NCBI RefSeq assembly: GCF_030161375.1
Contig: NZ_BSSQ01000016.1
Span: forward strand, 189,085-253,084
Reading direction: 5' to 3'
Source: Paenibacillus glycanilyticus
GTDB lineage: Bacteria > Bacillota > Bacilli > Paenibacillales > Paenibacillaceae
Length of the DNA: 64,000 nt
This document shows positions 15,857 through 23,756 of the stretch, in pieces (position 1 is the first letter of the stretch; every line of letters begins with the position of its first letter). Both the position numbers and the translations under genes were made by a program. The notes beneath the pieces are model-generated. The model was not told the origin of the DNA, ran no database searches, and saw only the letters and a list, made by a program, of their open reading frames with translations.

Positions 15857-16801
15857 ATGCCCAAATCCAAACGGCTCATGGAGCTAATGATGACGGTTAA
15901 CCGCAAGCGACGGTTCAAAGTACAGGAGTTGGCGGATGAATTCGGCGTCTCGACGAGGACGATTCTTAGAGATTTGCAGGAGCTCAGCGAGCTGGGCGTA
16001 CCTTTGTACTCCGAAGTTGGTCCGCATGGCGGTTATCAGGTATTGAGGGAGCGGGTATTGCCTCCCATTGCCTTTACGGAAGAAGAAGCGGTGGCGATGT
16101 TTTTCGCCGTGCACGCTTTGCGCCATTACTCTTCGTTGCCTTTTGAGGCGGAGTCCGTCTCGGCGCTGAACAAGTTTTATCTCCATATGCCGGGCGACGT
16201 CCGGGACCGGATCGACAGCATGAAGAACCGGGTTGATTTCATCACGCCAACAAGACGGGGAGATGCCCCTTGCTTATCCGTGCTGCTGGATGCGGCCGTT
16301 CATCAGAAAATACTCGATATTGCATACGAGACAAAGGATAGCGAAGCGGGCTGCCGCAAAATTCAGCCGGTATGCATCTATGCCCATAACGGCCTTTGGT
16401 ATTGCACGGCGTATTGCTTCCTTCGCGATGGCTTCCGCGTCTTTCGCTGCGACCGAATCCGTACGGCCGCGGAGGATACGTCCGGTACGGTGAAACGAGA
16501 CCTTGGCGACATCCGCTTAAGCCGCAAAGAAGCGATTATGCCGGACGATCCCGTTCGTCTTCGGGTTGAATTAAGCCGGGCAGGCGTCCAGCGCTGCGAG
16601 GGGGAGCTGTGGCTGGCTCCGATGATGAAGATCCGAGAGGACGGAAGCGGAAGCATCGACGCCGATGTATCCAGAGGGGATTTGGTCTTTTATACCGAGT
16701 TTCTCATTGGATTAGGGTTCGAAGCCGTTCTGGAGGGACCGGAGGAATTGCGGGATGCGATTAAAGACCGGCTAACCGGTCTGCTGGAACGTTACTGCTG
16801 A
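15857..16801 (+). CDS. HTH-WYL domain transcriptional regulator (YafY/YobV-like)
   Basis: 314 aa. The N-terminal DeoR/HTH_11 domain reads RLMELMMTVNRKRRFKVQELADEFGVSTRTILRDLQELSELGVPLYSEVGPHGGYQVL. The middle holds a WYL-type sensory domain (KIQPVCIYAHNGLWYCTAYCFLRDGFRVFRCDRI), followed by the WCX extension at the C-terminus. WYL domains bind small ligands or nucleic acid and modulate DNA binding. AAGGAGG lies 8 bases before ATG 15857. Divergent from the MFS exporter; the shared palindrome suggests it represses both until its ligand appears, probably a compound that the exporter removes. Confidence 0.88.
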   Translation: MPKSKRLMELMMTVNRKRRFKVQELADEFGVSTRTILRDLQELSELGVPLYSEVGPHGGYQVLRERVLPPIAFTEEEAVAMFFAVHALRHYSSLPFEAESVSALNKFYLHMPGDVRDRIDSMKNRVDFITPTRRGDAPCLSVLLDAAVHQKILDIAYETKDSEAGCRKIQPVCIYAHNGLWYCTAYCFLRDGFRVFRCDRIRTAAEDTSGTVKRDLGDIRLSRKEAIMPDDPVRLRVELSRAGVQRCEGELWLAPMMKIREDGSGSIDADVSRGDLVFYTEFLIGLGFEAVLEGPEELRDAIKDRLTGLLERYC

Positions 16802-17000
16802 GGCTTCATAGAAAGAATACAATTGTGCCTTGAGGGAGTTTTGGCATAATCTCTGAAATGGATTTCATTCCTAAAATAAGCTTGTTGGCGCATATCGAGC
16901 GGCTCAACTGATGTGGCAGCACTAATTTGCAGCCGCATTTTATTTAGAATATATTTCCATAATTAGTTGGTTGTTGATTGAATTGGATGCTATGCGTAAG
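16802..17000. other. Non-coding stretch before the LPMO leader
   Basis: No gene with a ribosome binding site was found in this part of the 395-bp gap. A 17-codon frame (ATG 16859) has no Shine-Dalgarno. A possible but weak promoter with TATGCG at 16991 is present, so the LPMO transcript probably starts near here. Confidence 0.4.
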
Positions 17001-17038
17001 ACTCCTGTCGCAAATTTGAAGGATTTGATGTCAGGAGT
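17001..17038 (+). other. Leader hairpin 1 upstream of LPMO gene
   Basis: ACTCCTG (17001-17007) pairs with CAGGAGT (17032-17038), and inside it CAAAT pairs with ATTTG. It is not followed by a T-run. It could be an operator or a 5' UTR structure for the LPMO gene. Confidence 0.45.
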
Positions 17039-17119
17039 GCCGCTTAAGGGAAGACAATTTTCTCCCGGGTCTTTGGAATCTGGCTGGCCGCGAATCTCAT
17101 TGTTTATGATGGGAAACGA

Positions 17120-17154
17120 GTCCATTTCATATTTGGATGAATGATGAAATGGAC
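17120..17154 (+). other. Leader hairpin 2 upstream of LPMO gene
   Basis: GTCCATTTCAT (17120-17130) pairs perfectly over 11 bp with ATGAAATGGAC (17144-17154) across a 13-nt loop, 30 bases before the ribosome binding site of the LPMO gene. Likely an operator or mRNA element. Confidence 0.55.
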
Positions 17155-17196
17155 GGAGAGAGGCTGCCTAATTTCGAGAAAACGAGGAGAATCAAC

Positions 17197-18702
17197 ATGA
17201 CGATAACGCGACAATCGGCGTGGAGCAAGCTTGCGGTCCTGTTCAGCTTTGTATTGCTTGGACTGCTCTGCTTGCTGGCCAGCGCGGAGAAAGCTTCCGC
17301 TCACGGCTATGTTTCATCGCCGGCAAGCCGGACGCTGCTATGCAGCCAAGGAACCAATAAGGACTGCGGGGCCATTCAATATGAGCCGCAAAGCGTGGAA
17401 GGCCTTGGAGGCTTCCCGGCTTCCGGACCGGCGGACGGCAAGCTTGCCGGAGCTGCGAAATATACGGAGCTGGATGCGCAAACAGCTGACCGTTGGAAGA
17501 AGGTCGACATGAAGGGCGGCACCAATACGTTCACTTGGACGTTAACGGCTAATCACCAGACGGAGAAATGGGACTATTACATTACGAAGATTGGCTGGGA
17601 TCCGAATAAACCGCTGACGCGCGACCAGTTGGAATCCAAACCTTTCTGCACGGTAGACGGCGGAATGAAAAAGCCGGAGATGACGGTTACGCATACATGC
17701 AACGTGCCGACCGACCGTGCTGGCTATTACGTTATTCTTGGCGTGTGGGAAATCGGGGACACGGTTAATGCTTTCTACCAGGCCATCGATGTGAACCTGA
17801 CGCAAGGCGGCGGTACAACAACGCCGGAGCCGGAGCCGGTTGTGCTGCCTAACTTCCCGGACAGCGTATGGTGTTCCGGTCATACGGATAGTAGCATTAC
17901 GATGTCCTGGTCGGCTTCGACGGCATCGGCGGGCATTAAAAACTATGAAGTAAGCCGCGATGGCAACGTGGTTGGTACATCAACCGGTACAACCTATACG
18001 GACGACGGTTTGCCGGCGAATACGGCATATTCCTATACCATCGTTGCGGTAGACAATAAAGGCAACCGCTCGGCTGCAAGCGTGCCTGTATCGGCAAGCA
18101 CGCTGCCTGCCGCCGTAACGCCAACGCCGGATACGCAGGCGCCTTCCAGACCTTCTGGTCTTAAGGCCGGCAATGTAACGGAAACATCGGCTGCTTTTAC
18201 TTGGACGGCGGCATCGGACAATATCGGCGTCGCGAAATACGAAGTATACCGTGACGGACAATTGCTGGGCACGACGGCGGTAGCGTCTTACTCGGATAGC
18301 GGCCTGAAGGCAGCGACTGCTTATTCGTACACTGTCAGTGCCTTGGATGCAGCGGGCAACCGCTCGACGGCCAGCGCACCACTAACGATTACGACAAAGG
18401 CGGCAGTCGTAACGCCTCCGGCGGCTACCGGCACTTGGGACAGCACGAAGGTCTATCTGGCTGGCGATACGGTGACCTATAACGGCATCGAATATAAAGC
18501 CGGCTGGTGGACACAAGGCGAGAAGCCGGACAACTCCGACGTTTGGAAGCCGGTATCGGCAAGCGCCGTACAAACCTGGAGCGGCGCCAAAGCTTACAAT
18601 GGCGGCGACCAAGTCTCCTATGAAGGACATACGTATAAGGCGAAGTGGTGGACCAAAGGCGAAACTCCGGGCAAAGCGGGCGTTTGGGTTTTGGTTGCCT
18701 AA
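17197..18702 (+). CDS. AA10 lytic polysaccharide monooxygenase with FN3 and chitin-binding modules
   Basis: 501 aa, secreted. A signal peptide ends at Ala35, leaving His36 (HGYVSSPASR) as the mature N-terminus, the first copper-brace ligand. His120 (TLTANHQTEKWDYYIT) is the second, and Phe193 (DTVNAFYQAIDVN) sits at the usual axial position. The AA10 domain spans about 36-201. Two fibronectin type III domains (about 215-305 and 315-405) and two CBM5/12 modules (each with a YxAGWW or YKAKWW core, about 415-500) follow. The enzyme would cut crystalline chitin oxidatively outside the cell. Start ATG 17197 follows GAGGAGA; upstream in-frame codons lie in the leader hairpins. Single-gene unit with a terminator. 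Cellulose activity cannot be excluded. Confidence 0.92.
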   Translation: MTITRQSAWSKLAVLFSFVLLGLLCLLASAEKASAHGYVSSPASRTLLCSQGTNKDCGAIQYEPQSVEGLGGFPASGPADGKLAGAAKYTELDAQTADRWKKVDMKGGTNTFTWTLTANHQTEKWDYYITKIGWDPNKPLTRDQLESKPFCTVDGGMKKPEMTVTHTCNVPTDRAGYYVILGVWEIGDTVNAFYQAIDVNLTQGGGTTTPEPEPVVLPNFPDSVWCSGHTDSSITMSWSASTASAGIKNYEVSRDGNVVGTSTGTTYTDDGLPANTAYSYTIVAVDNKGNRSAASVPVSASTLPAAVTPTPDTQAPSRPSGLKAGNVTETSAAFTWTAASDNIGVAKYEVYRDGQLLGTTAVASYSDSGLKAATAYSYTVSALDAAGNRSTASAPLTITTKAAVVTPPAATGTWDSTKVYLAGDTVTYNGIEYKAGWWTQGEKPDNSDVWKPVSASAVQTWSGAKAYNGGDQVSYEGHTYKAKWWTKGETPGKAGVWVLVA

Positions 18703-18706
18703 GCGA

Positions 18707-18738
18707 AAAGGGCACCTTTCCTGAAGGTGTCCTTTTTT
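18707..18738 (+). terminator. Rho-independent terminator
   Basis: AAAGGGCACCTT pairs with AAGGTGTCCTTT around TCCTG, followed by a T-run. It ends the LPMO transcript. Confidence 0.9.
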
Positions 18739-18797
18739 GTTGAGCTGTCCAGCAGACAACTTTATAATAAAGAGATCATTAAGAGCAGGGGGACATC

Positions 18798-19136
18798 ATG
18801 AAGGAAACGGAAATTCAACAATGGATTCAGGATTTCTACAAGCAGCGCGGATGGTCGGACTACGGTCCATTTGAGCGGATTGCTTTTCTCACCGAGGAGG
18901 TTGGAGAGACGGCAAGAGCTGTAAGGGCTATGGAGATCGGAAGAGACCGTCCGGATGAGGACCCGCAATCCGCCGAGGGGCTGAAGCAGGATTTCATCGA
19001 GGAACTAGGCGATATTATGGGCAACGTGTTTATCCTCGCAAGCCTGTATGATGTGAGCATCGCTGAAGTTCTGGAGGCGCATAAAAATAAGCTGAGCAAG
19101 CGGTATAACGAATCAATAGCAGGAGGCCAATCATGA
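18798..19136 (+). CDS. MazG-like nucleotide pyrophosphohydrolase
   Basis: 112 aa. The all-alpha NTP-PPase fold is indicated by FLTEEVGETARAVRAME (E-E-x-x-E metal motif) and FIEELGDIMGNVFILAS (second acidic motif E-x-x-D). Small MazG-like enzymes hydrolyse noncanonical or excess NTPs to NMP and pyrophosphate with Mg2+ in the cytoplasm, acting as house-cleaning enzymes. ATG 18798 has CAGGGGG upstream. The stop overlaps the ATGA of the LOG gene, so the two are translationally coupled. That pairing of an NTP-to-NMP enzyme with an NMP-cleaving enzyme suggests a short route for nucleotide sanitation, which is inference. Confidence 0.85.
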   Translation: MKETEIQQWIQDFYKQRGWSDYGPFERIAFLTEEVGETARAVRAMEIGRDRPDEDPQSAEGLKQDFIEELGDIMGNVFILASLYDVSIAEVLEAHKNKLSKRYNESIAGGQS

Positions 19137-19714
19137 ATAAAATTTGCGTGTTTGCCGGTTCCAACGCCGGGGTTAGTCCGGAATATGGACAAGCGGCAAC
19201 CGAGCTTGGGCAACTGATGGCGGCCAAAGGAATTGAACTTGTCTATGGCGGCTCGCGGATTGGGCTTATGGGGCTTGTTGCCGATGCGGTTCTGGCTAAT
19301 GGCGGCCGGGTTACTGGCGTAATGCCGCGCGGCTTGTTCATCGGAGAGATGGCGCATAAAGGCCTGACGGAGTTCATCGAAGTCGGAAATATGCATGAGC
19401 GGAAAGCGCTGATGTCGGAGCTGTCGGACGGCTATATCGCTCTGCCGGGCGGCCTCGGGACGTTCGAGGAATTATTCGAGGTGGCAAGTTGGGCGCAACT
19501 TGGCATTCATAAGAAGCCGGTAGGCATTCTGAATGTGAAAGGCTTCTATCAGCCGATTGCCGATATGCTGAATCATGCCGTATCGGCGGGGTTTATGCGG
19601 GACACGAATCTGGGTCTGATGTTGTTTGAGGCAAATGCGGCTGTCCTGCTGGATCAAATGGCTGCCTATACGGCACCGGAGCAGGCGAATAAGTGGGCGG
19701 AGCTGCCGAAATAG
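19133..19714 (+). CDS. LOG family protein (nucleoside 5'-monophosphate phosphoribohydrolase-like)
   Basis: 193 aa. The family signature PGGxGTxxE is present as LPGGLGTFEELFE, preceded by NMHERKALMSELSDGYIA, the conserved M-x-x-R-K substrate region. The Rossmann start is MNKICVFAGSNAGVSPEYG. LOG enzymes cleave ribose 5-phosphate from cytokinin monophosphates and AMP-like nucleotides; bacterial members such as YvdD of Bacillus work on various nucleotides. It overlaps the MazG-like gene by four bases. AGGAGG lies upstream of ATG 19133. Members are often misannotated as lysine decarboxylase; no PLP site is present here. Confidence 0.88.
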   Translation: MNKICVFAGSNAGVSPEYGQAATELGQLMAAKGIELVYGGSRIGLMGLVADAVLANGGRVTGVMPRGLFIGEMAHKGLTEFIEVGNMHERKALMSELSDGYIALPGGLGTFEELFEVASWAQLGIHKKPVGILNVKGFYQPIADMLNHAVSAGFMRDTNLGLMLFEANAAVLLDQMAAYTAPEQANKWAELPK

Positions 19715-19737
19715 CGCAAAGAGAAGCAAGGAAGAAC

Positions 19738-19788
19738 AAGGCTGTCCCAAACGTACATTTGTGATGACGTTGGGACAGCCTTATTTTA
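19738..19788. terminator. Bidirectional terminator
   Basis: AAGGCTGTCCCAA pairs with TTGGGACAGCCTT, with further CGT/ACG pairing inside, followed by ATTTTA. It separates the LOG gene and the convergent glycosyltransferase gene. Confidence 0.85.
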
Positions 19789-19793
19789 GTAGT

Positions 19794-20807
19794 TTAATAA
19801 ACGAACCTCCGCTGCACCAGGTAGCTGAAAGCGAACAAGACAACTTCCGTCACCAGCTTGGCTATAAATAGCGGAATGCCTATACTCTCATGGAATAAAT
19901 ACAAAAGCGCGTAGTTTGCTATTAGAATGACGGCCACTAGAGAGAAATACCGGGGAAGCGATTTTTTGAACGACATCCCTTGTCCTTCGTTAAATACATA
20001 GCGGCGGTTCATCGTAAAGTTGAAGATGGAGCTGATCACCCTTGCCCCGATCACCGATACAAGCAGGTTCGATGTCAGCCATTGCAGCAGGAACAGCAGC
20101 ACGAAATCAACAACAGCCGAGAAACCCGATGAGGTGACGAACTTCAAGAACGGGAAATAGATGCGGGCCGAGTCCGCGAGCGGACGGAAATGGGAAGACT
20201 TGTTGTCCTCGAGATACACGGTCTCGATCGGTACTTCATAGAAGTCATAGCCGGCTTTTGGTGCTTCCAGCAGCATGTTCATTTCGTATTCAAATCGCTC
20301 TCCCGGCACCCTGCATAGCCAGTCCAGCATGTCGGCGGAATAACCGCGCAGGCCGGTCTGGGTATCTTGAATCGGCTTGCCCGTCGCTAGCGCGTAGACC
20401 ATTCGGGTTGCGGAATTGCCGAATCGGCTGCGGAGTGGGACTTTGCCGGTAAATTGCCGGCTGCCGAGTACGATATGATTGCGATTGTTCCGCACCGCAT
20501 CGGTCATTTTGAGAATGTCCTCCGGCAGATGTTGGCCGTCGCTATCGGCGCATATGACGCCGTCCGCGCTGCCATGCTGCCGGACATAGTTGAAGCCGGT
20601 TTTCAGCGCGGTGCCTTTGCCTTGGTTGACGGAATGGCGGAGCACCGTGCAGCCGGCTTCCGCCGCCGAATCAAAGATCGGCTTATATTGCTCGCCGCTG
20701 CCATCATCGACGATCAGAATGGAGGTGCCCTTGGCCTCCTCCTTCAGATTATGAATAAGCGTAAGCAGCCTTTCGTCCGGCTCGTAGGATGGAATAAGTA
20801 TAGTCAT
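19794..20807 (-). CDS. Glycosyltransferase family 2 fused to GtrA-like membrane domain
   Basis: 337 aa. The GT2 domain (about 1-215) has MTILIPSYEPDERL, LIVDDGSGEQY (first acidic motif), GVICADSDGQHLPEDI (DxD-type metal/nucleotide-sugar motif) and the LRGYSADML acceptor segment. A GtrA-like domain with four helices fills residues about 225-337 (FVTSSGFSAVVDFVLLFLL, NFTMNRRYVF). It likely makes polyprenyl-phosphate sugars and flips or positions them at the membrane for cell-wall glycosylation. ATG 20807 follows GGAGGC; an ATG at 20822 has no site. It lies 17 bp after the NAGPA-like gene and is probably co-transcribed. Confidence 0.88.
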   Translation of the reverse strand: MTILIPSYEPDERLLTLIHNLKEEAKGTSILIVDDGSGEQYKPIFDSAAEAGCTVLRHSVNQGKGTALKTGFNYVRQHGSADGVICADSDGQHLPEDILKMTDAVRNNRNHIVLGSRQFTGKVPLRSRFGNSATRMVYALATGKPIQDTQTGLRGYSADMLDWLCRVPGERFEYEMNMLLEAPKAGYDFYEVPIETVYLEDNKSSHFRPLADSARIYFPFLKFVTSSGFSAVVDFVLLFLLQWLTSNLLVSVIGARVISSIFNFTMNRRYVFNEGQGMSFKKSLPRYFSLVAVILIANYALLYLFHESIGIPLFIAKLVTEVVLFAFSYLVQRRFVY

Positions 20808-20824
20808 CGTTAAGGCCTCCATTT

Positions 20825-21817
20825 CTAAGACGTTGGAATGTAGATGATGTCGCTGACACCACGTTCATTCCCTTTGCCAAGCGGATTATTAACGACGCGT
20901 CCCATGAAATACATCGTGGACGAGCCGCCGCCGTCGAGGTTATAAGCTTCGGTAGCTCCAAGTTCCTTGAACAGATCCGCAAATTCCGTCAGCGTCATGC
21001 CGCGGCTGTAGCCGTTGCTTCTGCCGTCAACGATGACGAACAGGTAATGGTTTGCGGAGATCATGCCGATGCCTGTGCGCGGGTTCGATTCCTGAATCGA
21101 GCGGTTGCCGAAGTTCTTATCAATCTCTACATGACTGAAATCGCCGGCGATTTCGCCGTCCGTAACTAGCGCCGGGCCAAACGAGAACGCATTGGTGACC
21201 CCTTGAGCGAGCAGGTCATCCGTTGATGTTTTTTTCTCGTCGTAGGACTTCATCGTGCCGTCATTAAAGAGGGCGAGACCAGTCCTTGCCGGTTCGTCCC
21301 GGTAAACGGTGCCGTTGCGGATGACTACACCGTCGCTGCGGAAGCCGTAGTAATCTCCGTTAATGGCGAAGACCGCTTGGTGATCGGAAGCAATGGTAGA
21401 CGTGTTCTGAATAATATTGGTGCCGAAAGAATCTTTGGCGAAAGCGGTAAGCAGGTTTGTGGCGCCGTTAAACGTGACGTCTGCAACGTAGTAGGTAATC
21501 AGATCCGAGCCAGAACCGGTCTCCACTTTCTTGATGCTGATCGTCTCGTTGTCGTCCTTGTAGTTCCAATCGTCGTATTCGGCATCCTTGGAAGCTGCCG
21601 GTGTGCTAGAGCCGGAAGTTGATTCGGAGCTCGAATCGGAAGAGCCGGGAGAGCCGGAGCTTTGAGTAATGGACGGCGGCGACGTTACCTTCACCTCGAC
21701 ATGCTCGATCAGATACCGGTCGGCCAGCTTGTACAGAATGGCTGCAATTATGAGCAGAATGACTGCTATGATAGTGAAAATTTTTGTTTTTTTGCGCGTG
21801 CGGAAAATAAAAATCAA
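20825..21817 (-). CDS. Phosphodiester glycosidase (NAGPA/DUF2233) family protein, membrane-anchored
   Basis: 330 aa. One N-terminal membrane helix (about 12-35) anchors the protein, followed by a Ser/Gly-rich linker (residues 45-75). The NAGPA-type domain fills the rest: FAINGDYYGFRSDGVVIRNG, GIGMISANHYLFVIVDGRS and the signature AYNLDGGGSSTMYFMG. Relatives cleave GlcNAc-phosphodiester or phosphoglycosyl links in wall polymers and exopolysaccharides. The assigned start is TTG 21817, directly behind AGGAG with no spacing, so the true start is uncertain; no ATG in frame lies nearby. It precedes the glycosyltransferase gene in one operon. The domain call is strong; the substrate is unknown. Confidence 0.82.
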   Translation of the reverse strand: MIFIFRTRKKTKIFTIIAVILLIIAAILYKLADRYLIEHVEVKVTSPPSITQSSGSPGSSDSSSESTSGSSTPAASKDAEYDDWNYKDDNETISIKKVETGSGSDLITYYVADVTFNGATNLLTAFAKDSFGTNIIQNTSTIASDHQAVFAINGDYYGFRSDGVVIRNGTVYRDEPARTGLALFNDGTMKSYDEKKTSTDDLLAQGVTNAFSFGPALVTDGEIAGDFSHVEIDKNFGNRSIQESNPRTGIGMISANHYLFVIVDGRSNGYSRGMTLTEFADLFKELGATEAYNLDGGGSSTMYFMGRVVNNPLGKGNERGVSDIIYIPTS

Positions 21818-21895
21818 CTCCTGACTAGGCGTCTGCCTGAACGTTATGGAGTTATCTTAGAACGGGAACCTTTAGCGGAACTTAAATGGTGGGGG

Positions 21896-22093
21896 GATAT
21901 GCGGGATGGTTGCTGAAGGGAGATTTGGTGGGAGGGAGCTGGGGTATCGCCTTCGGGCGCTGTTGTCGGCAGGAAATTTCGGTTGGAATCCGCTTAGCGG
22001 ATATTTCCCGCCGACAAAGGCGCACGCTTCGCTCCTCAGGCGCCACCCCAACTCCATTACCCCACCTGCTTCCCAAAGCTCCTCCCGCATATC
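21896..22093. repeat. ~200-bp imperfect palindromic element
   Basis: The outermost 11 bases GATATGCGGGA (21896-21906) are matched exactly by TCCCGCATATC (22083-22093). Moving inwards, the arms stay similar with gaps. TTGTCGGC-A-GGAAAT (21963-21977) faces ATTTCC-C-GCCGACAA (22003-22017), and the tip is ATCCGC-TTA-GCGGAT (21988-22002). The DNA could form a long cruciform and the RNA a long hairpin. It has no gene; a 157-codon minus-strand frame over it is a by-product of the repeat. It may be a MITE-like or intergenic palindromic repeat. Confidence 0.7.
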
Positions 22094-22112
22094 TGGGAGA
22101 GGGCCGGGGCTG

Positions 22113-22133
22113 CAGGGTCCATAGTGGACCCTG
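22113..22133. repeat. Perfect 9-bp hairpin
   Basis: CAGGGTCCA-TAG-TGGACCCTG, a perfect inverted repeat just outside the larger palindrome. No T-run follows on the plus strand. It may be part of the same element. Confidence 0.6.
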
Positions 22134-22143
22134 GGGCGCCTAA

Positions 22144-22199
22144 CCAAAAAGCACCCCAAAAAAGCACCCCAAAACCAAAAAAGCACCCCAAAAAGCAAC
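22144..22199 (+). repeat. Short tandem-like repeats of A-tract plus GCACCCC
   Basis: AAAAAGCACCCC recurs three times with a fourth partial copy (AAAAAGCA). The spacing is irregular (14, 20 bases), so this looks like slippage-type expansion beside the palindromic element rather than an array of operators. Confidence 0.55.
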
Positions 22200-22235
22200 T
22201 GCAAAATTAGCTGTAAAAAAATGTTTTGGATAGTG

Positions 22236-22290
22236 TTGACAATTACAGGAGGATGGAATATATTGTTTACATACCAACCGAATGTATGTA
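22236..22290 (+). promoter_or_regulatory. Promoter and TetR operator of tetR gene
   Basis: TTGACA (22236-22241), 17-bp spacer, TATATT (22259-22264). Four bases after the -10 lies the dyad TACATAC-N9-GTATGTA (22268-22290), with perfect 7-bp arms. This is a strong promoter under likely autorepression. Confidence 0.82.
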
Positions 22291-22306
22291 AGGGAGAGCA
22301 AAGCAA

Positions 22307-22972
22307 ATGGCAAGAAACAAATTCCCCGAAGAAACGACCAACCAAATCCTAAATGTGGCGCTTAATCTATTCATCGAGAAGGGATACGAGCAGACCTCCA
22401 TTCAGGACATCATTAACGGGCTGGGCGGATTAACGAAAGGAGCGATCTATCACCACTTCAAATCGAAGGAAGAGATCATGCAAGCCGTAATCGTTCATCT
22501 GTTCAAAGACGTTGACGAGATGTTGTCCGGCGTTAGGGACGACAAGGAGCTAAACGGTCTGGAGAAGCTTCGCAAGATTTCCCAGGTCTCGCTCGGCAAT
22601 CCCGCGCAAGACGAGATGGCAGCCGTGGCGCCGAACCTTTTGCTCAATCCGAAGCTGCTGGCAGCCCAGATCGAGCATATGCTTGAAAAAGCCATTCCCG
22701 TCTATATCCAGCCCATCATCGAACAAGGTATGCGAGACGGCTCGATCCAAACCGACTATCCTAGAGAACTTAGCGAGGTGTTGCTCGTTCTCACCAATCT
22801 GTGGCTGAACCCCGCGGTTATCCCGGCTTCCTCCGAGATGATGTTGCGCAAGTTAAAGGTTTTTGATGCGATATTGAAAGGCTTGGGGCTTGACCTGTTC
22901 GATGAGCAAATGTTTCAACGATACGAGGAACTATTCCGTATGTCAGCTAGAGAATTCAGCGTAGAAAAGTAA
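22307..22972 (+). CDS. TetR/AcrR family transcriptional regulator
   Basis: 221 aa. The N-terminal helix-turn-helix reads PEETTNQILNVALNLFIEKGYEQTSIQDIINGLGGLTKGAIYHHFKSKEEIM, which is a standard TetR DNA-binding domain. The C-terminal helical domain (about 55-221) is the ligand and dimer part; its ligand is not known. GGGAG lies upstream of ATG 22307. A perfect dyad over its own promoter and a related dyad (CATACCG-N5-CGGTATG) before the next gene indicate autoregulation and repression of the pentapeptide-repeat gene. The downstream serine hydrolase may be read through. Confidence 0.9.
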   Translation: MARNKFPEETTNQILNVALNLFIEKGYEQTSIQDIINGLGGLTKGAIYHHFKSKEEIMQAVIVHLFKDVDEMLSGVRDDKELNGLEKLRKISQVSLGNPAQDEMAAVAPNLLLNPKLLAAQIEHMLEKAIPVYIQPIIEQGMRDGSIQTDYPRELSEVLLVLTNLWLNPAVIPASSEMMLRKLKVFDAILKGLGLDLFDEQMFQRYEELFRMSAREFSVEK

Positions 22973-23006
22973 ACTGTCGAGAGGCAGCTTATTTTTTAAA
23001 CTAATA

Positions 23007-23027
23007 CATACCGTCGGTCGGTATGAT
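23007..23027 (+). promoter_or_regulatory. TetR operator upstream of pentapeptide-repeat gene
   Basis: CATACCG-TCGGT-CGGTATG (23007-23025), perfect 7-bp arms, overlapping a -10-like TATGAT (23022-23027). It shares CATACC...GTATG with the operator at 22268-22290, so the same TetR protein probably binds both. Confidence 0.75.
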
Positions 23028-23057
23028 AAAAACCAATTATAAGGAGAAGTGATTGAT

Positions 23058-23699
23058 ATGAAAAACGCACTGACAAACTTTAATGCAGGAAACCTGGTAA
23101 AAAGCGACTTTGCGGGTGTTACGGCCAATGGAGGACAGTTTAAGGGCAGCGCGCTCTCCGGTTCCGATTTCTCGGGCGCGGATTTGAGCAGCAGCACGTT
23201 CAAGAACAGCGCTGTACGCGAAGCGAATTTTGACGGCGCTAATCTGACGGACTGCCGGCTCACCGCGCTTGATCTGACCAATGCCAGCTTCAACAAGACG
23301 ATTCTTGTAAGAACCAATTTCACCAGCTCAGTGCTGGAAGGGGCTAAATTCCGGGGAGTCAGAATGACGGATGTCACGTTAAAGTCCACCGATCTTAGAA
23401 AAACCGTTTTTGAAGACTGTTTATTCGACGGGGTTGATTTCAAGGATTCCGATTTGAGCGGAAAATGTTTTGACGGGCAGACGTTTATTGGCGTCAAGTT
23501 TGAGAAAGCGGCATTAACCAACGTTTCGTTCAAGGGCGCCGTATTTAAAAATGTTTCTTTCCAGCCAGGGTTTACGTTGACTAAAAAGTACTATCGCATG
23601 ATCAAAACGATCTGCTTTGACGGCGCAACGATGGATAAACTGACCTTTGCTCTGCTCAAAGGCATGGATGCTAACTTGTCAAAAGTGACTGTCATTTAA
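23058..23699 (+). CDS. Pentapeptide-repeat protein (Qnr-like size)
   Basis: 213 aa made almost entirely of A(D/N)LxX-type five-residue repeats, for example GSDFSGADLSSSTFKNSAVREANFDGANLTDCRL and DLTNASFNKTILVRTNF. These fold into a right-handed quadrilateral beta helix. Length and TetR control resemble Qnr, McbG and MfpA proteins that mimic DNA and shield gyrase, but the key loops of Qnr cannot be recognised by eye, so this is only a suggestion. ATG 23058 has AAGGAG 11 bases upstream; a GTG at 23049 is nearer but too close. It is followed by a serine hydrolase gene 57 bp on. Confidence 0.88.
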   Translation: MKNALTNFNAGNLVKSDFAGVTANGGQFKGSALSGSDFSGADLSSSTFKNSAVREANFDGANLTDCRLTALDLTNASFNKTILVRTNFTSSVLEGAKFRGVRMTDVTLKSTDLRKTVFEDCLFDGVDFKDSDLSGKCFDGQTFIGVKFEKAALTNVSFKGAVFKNVSFQPGFTLTKKYYRMIKTICFDGATMDKLTFALLKGMDANLSKVTVI

Positions 23700-23756
23700 A
23701 GGAGCTTATTAACCAATAGATAGGACCAAATAAAACCGTAAAGCGAGGGAAATGAG

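Noticed and set aside
16859..16912. 17-codon peptide gene before the LPMO leader
   Set aside because: It has no ribosome binding site and no protein features.
22144..22199. CRISPR-like repeats
   Set aside because: The units are only 12 bases with no spacers of regular length and no cas genes nearby.
21872..22345. 157-codon minus-strand frame over the palindromic element
   Set aside because: It runs through the inverted repeat and the tetR promoter, has no Shine-Dalgarno and no recognisable protein features.
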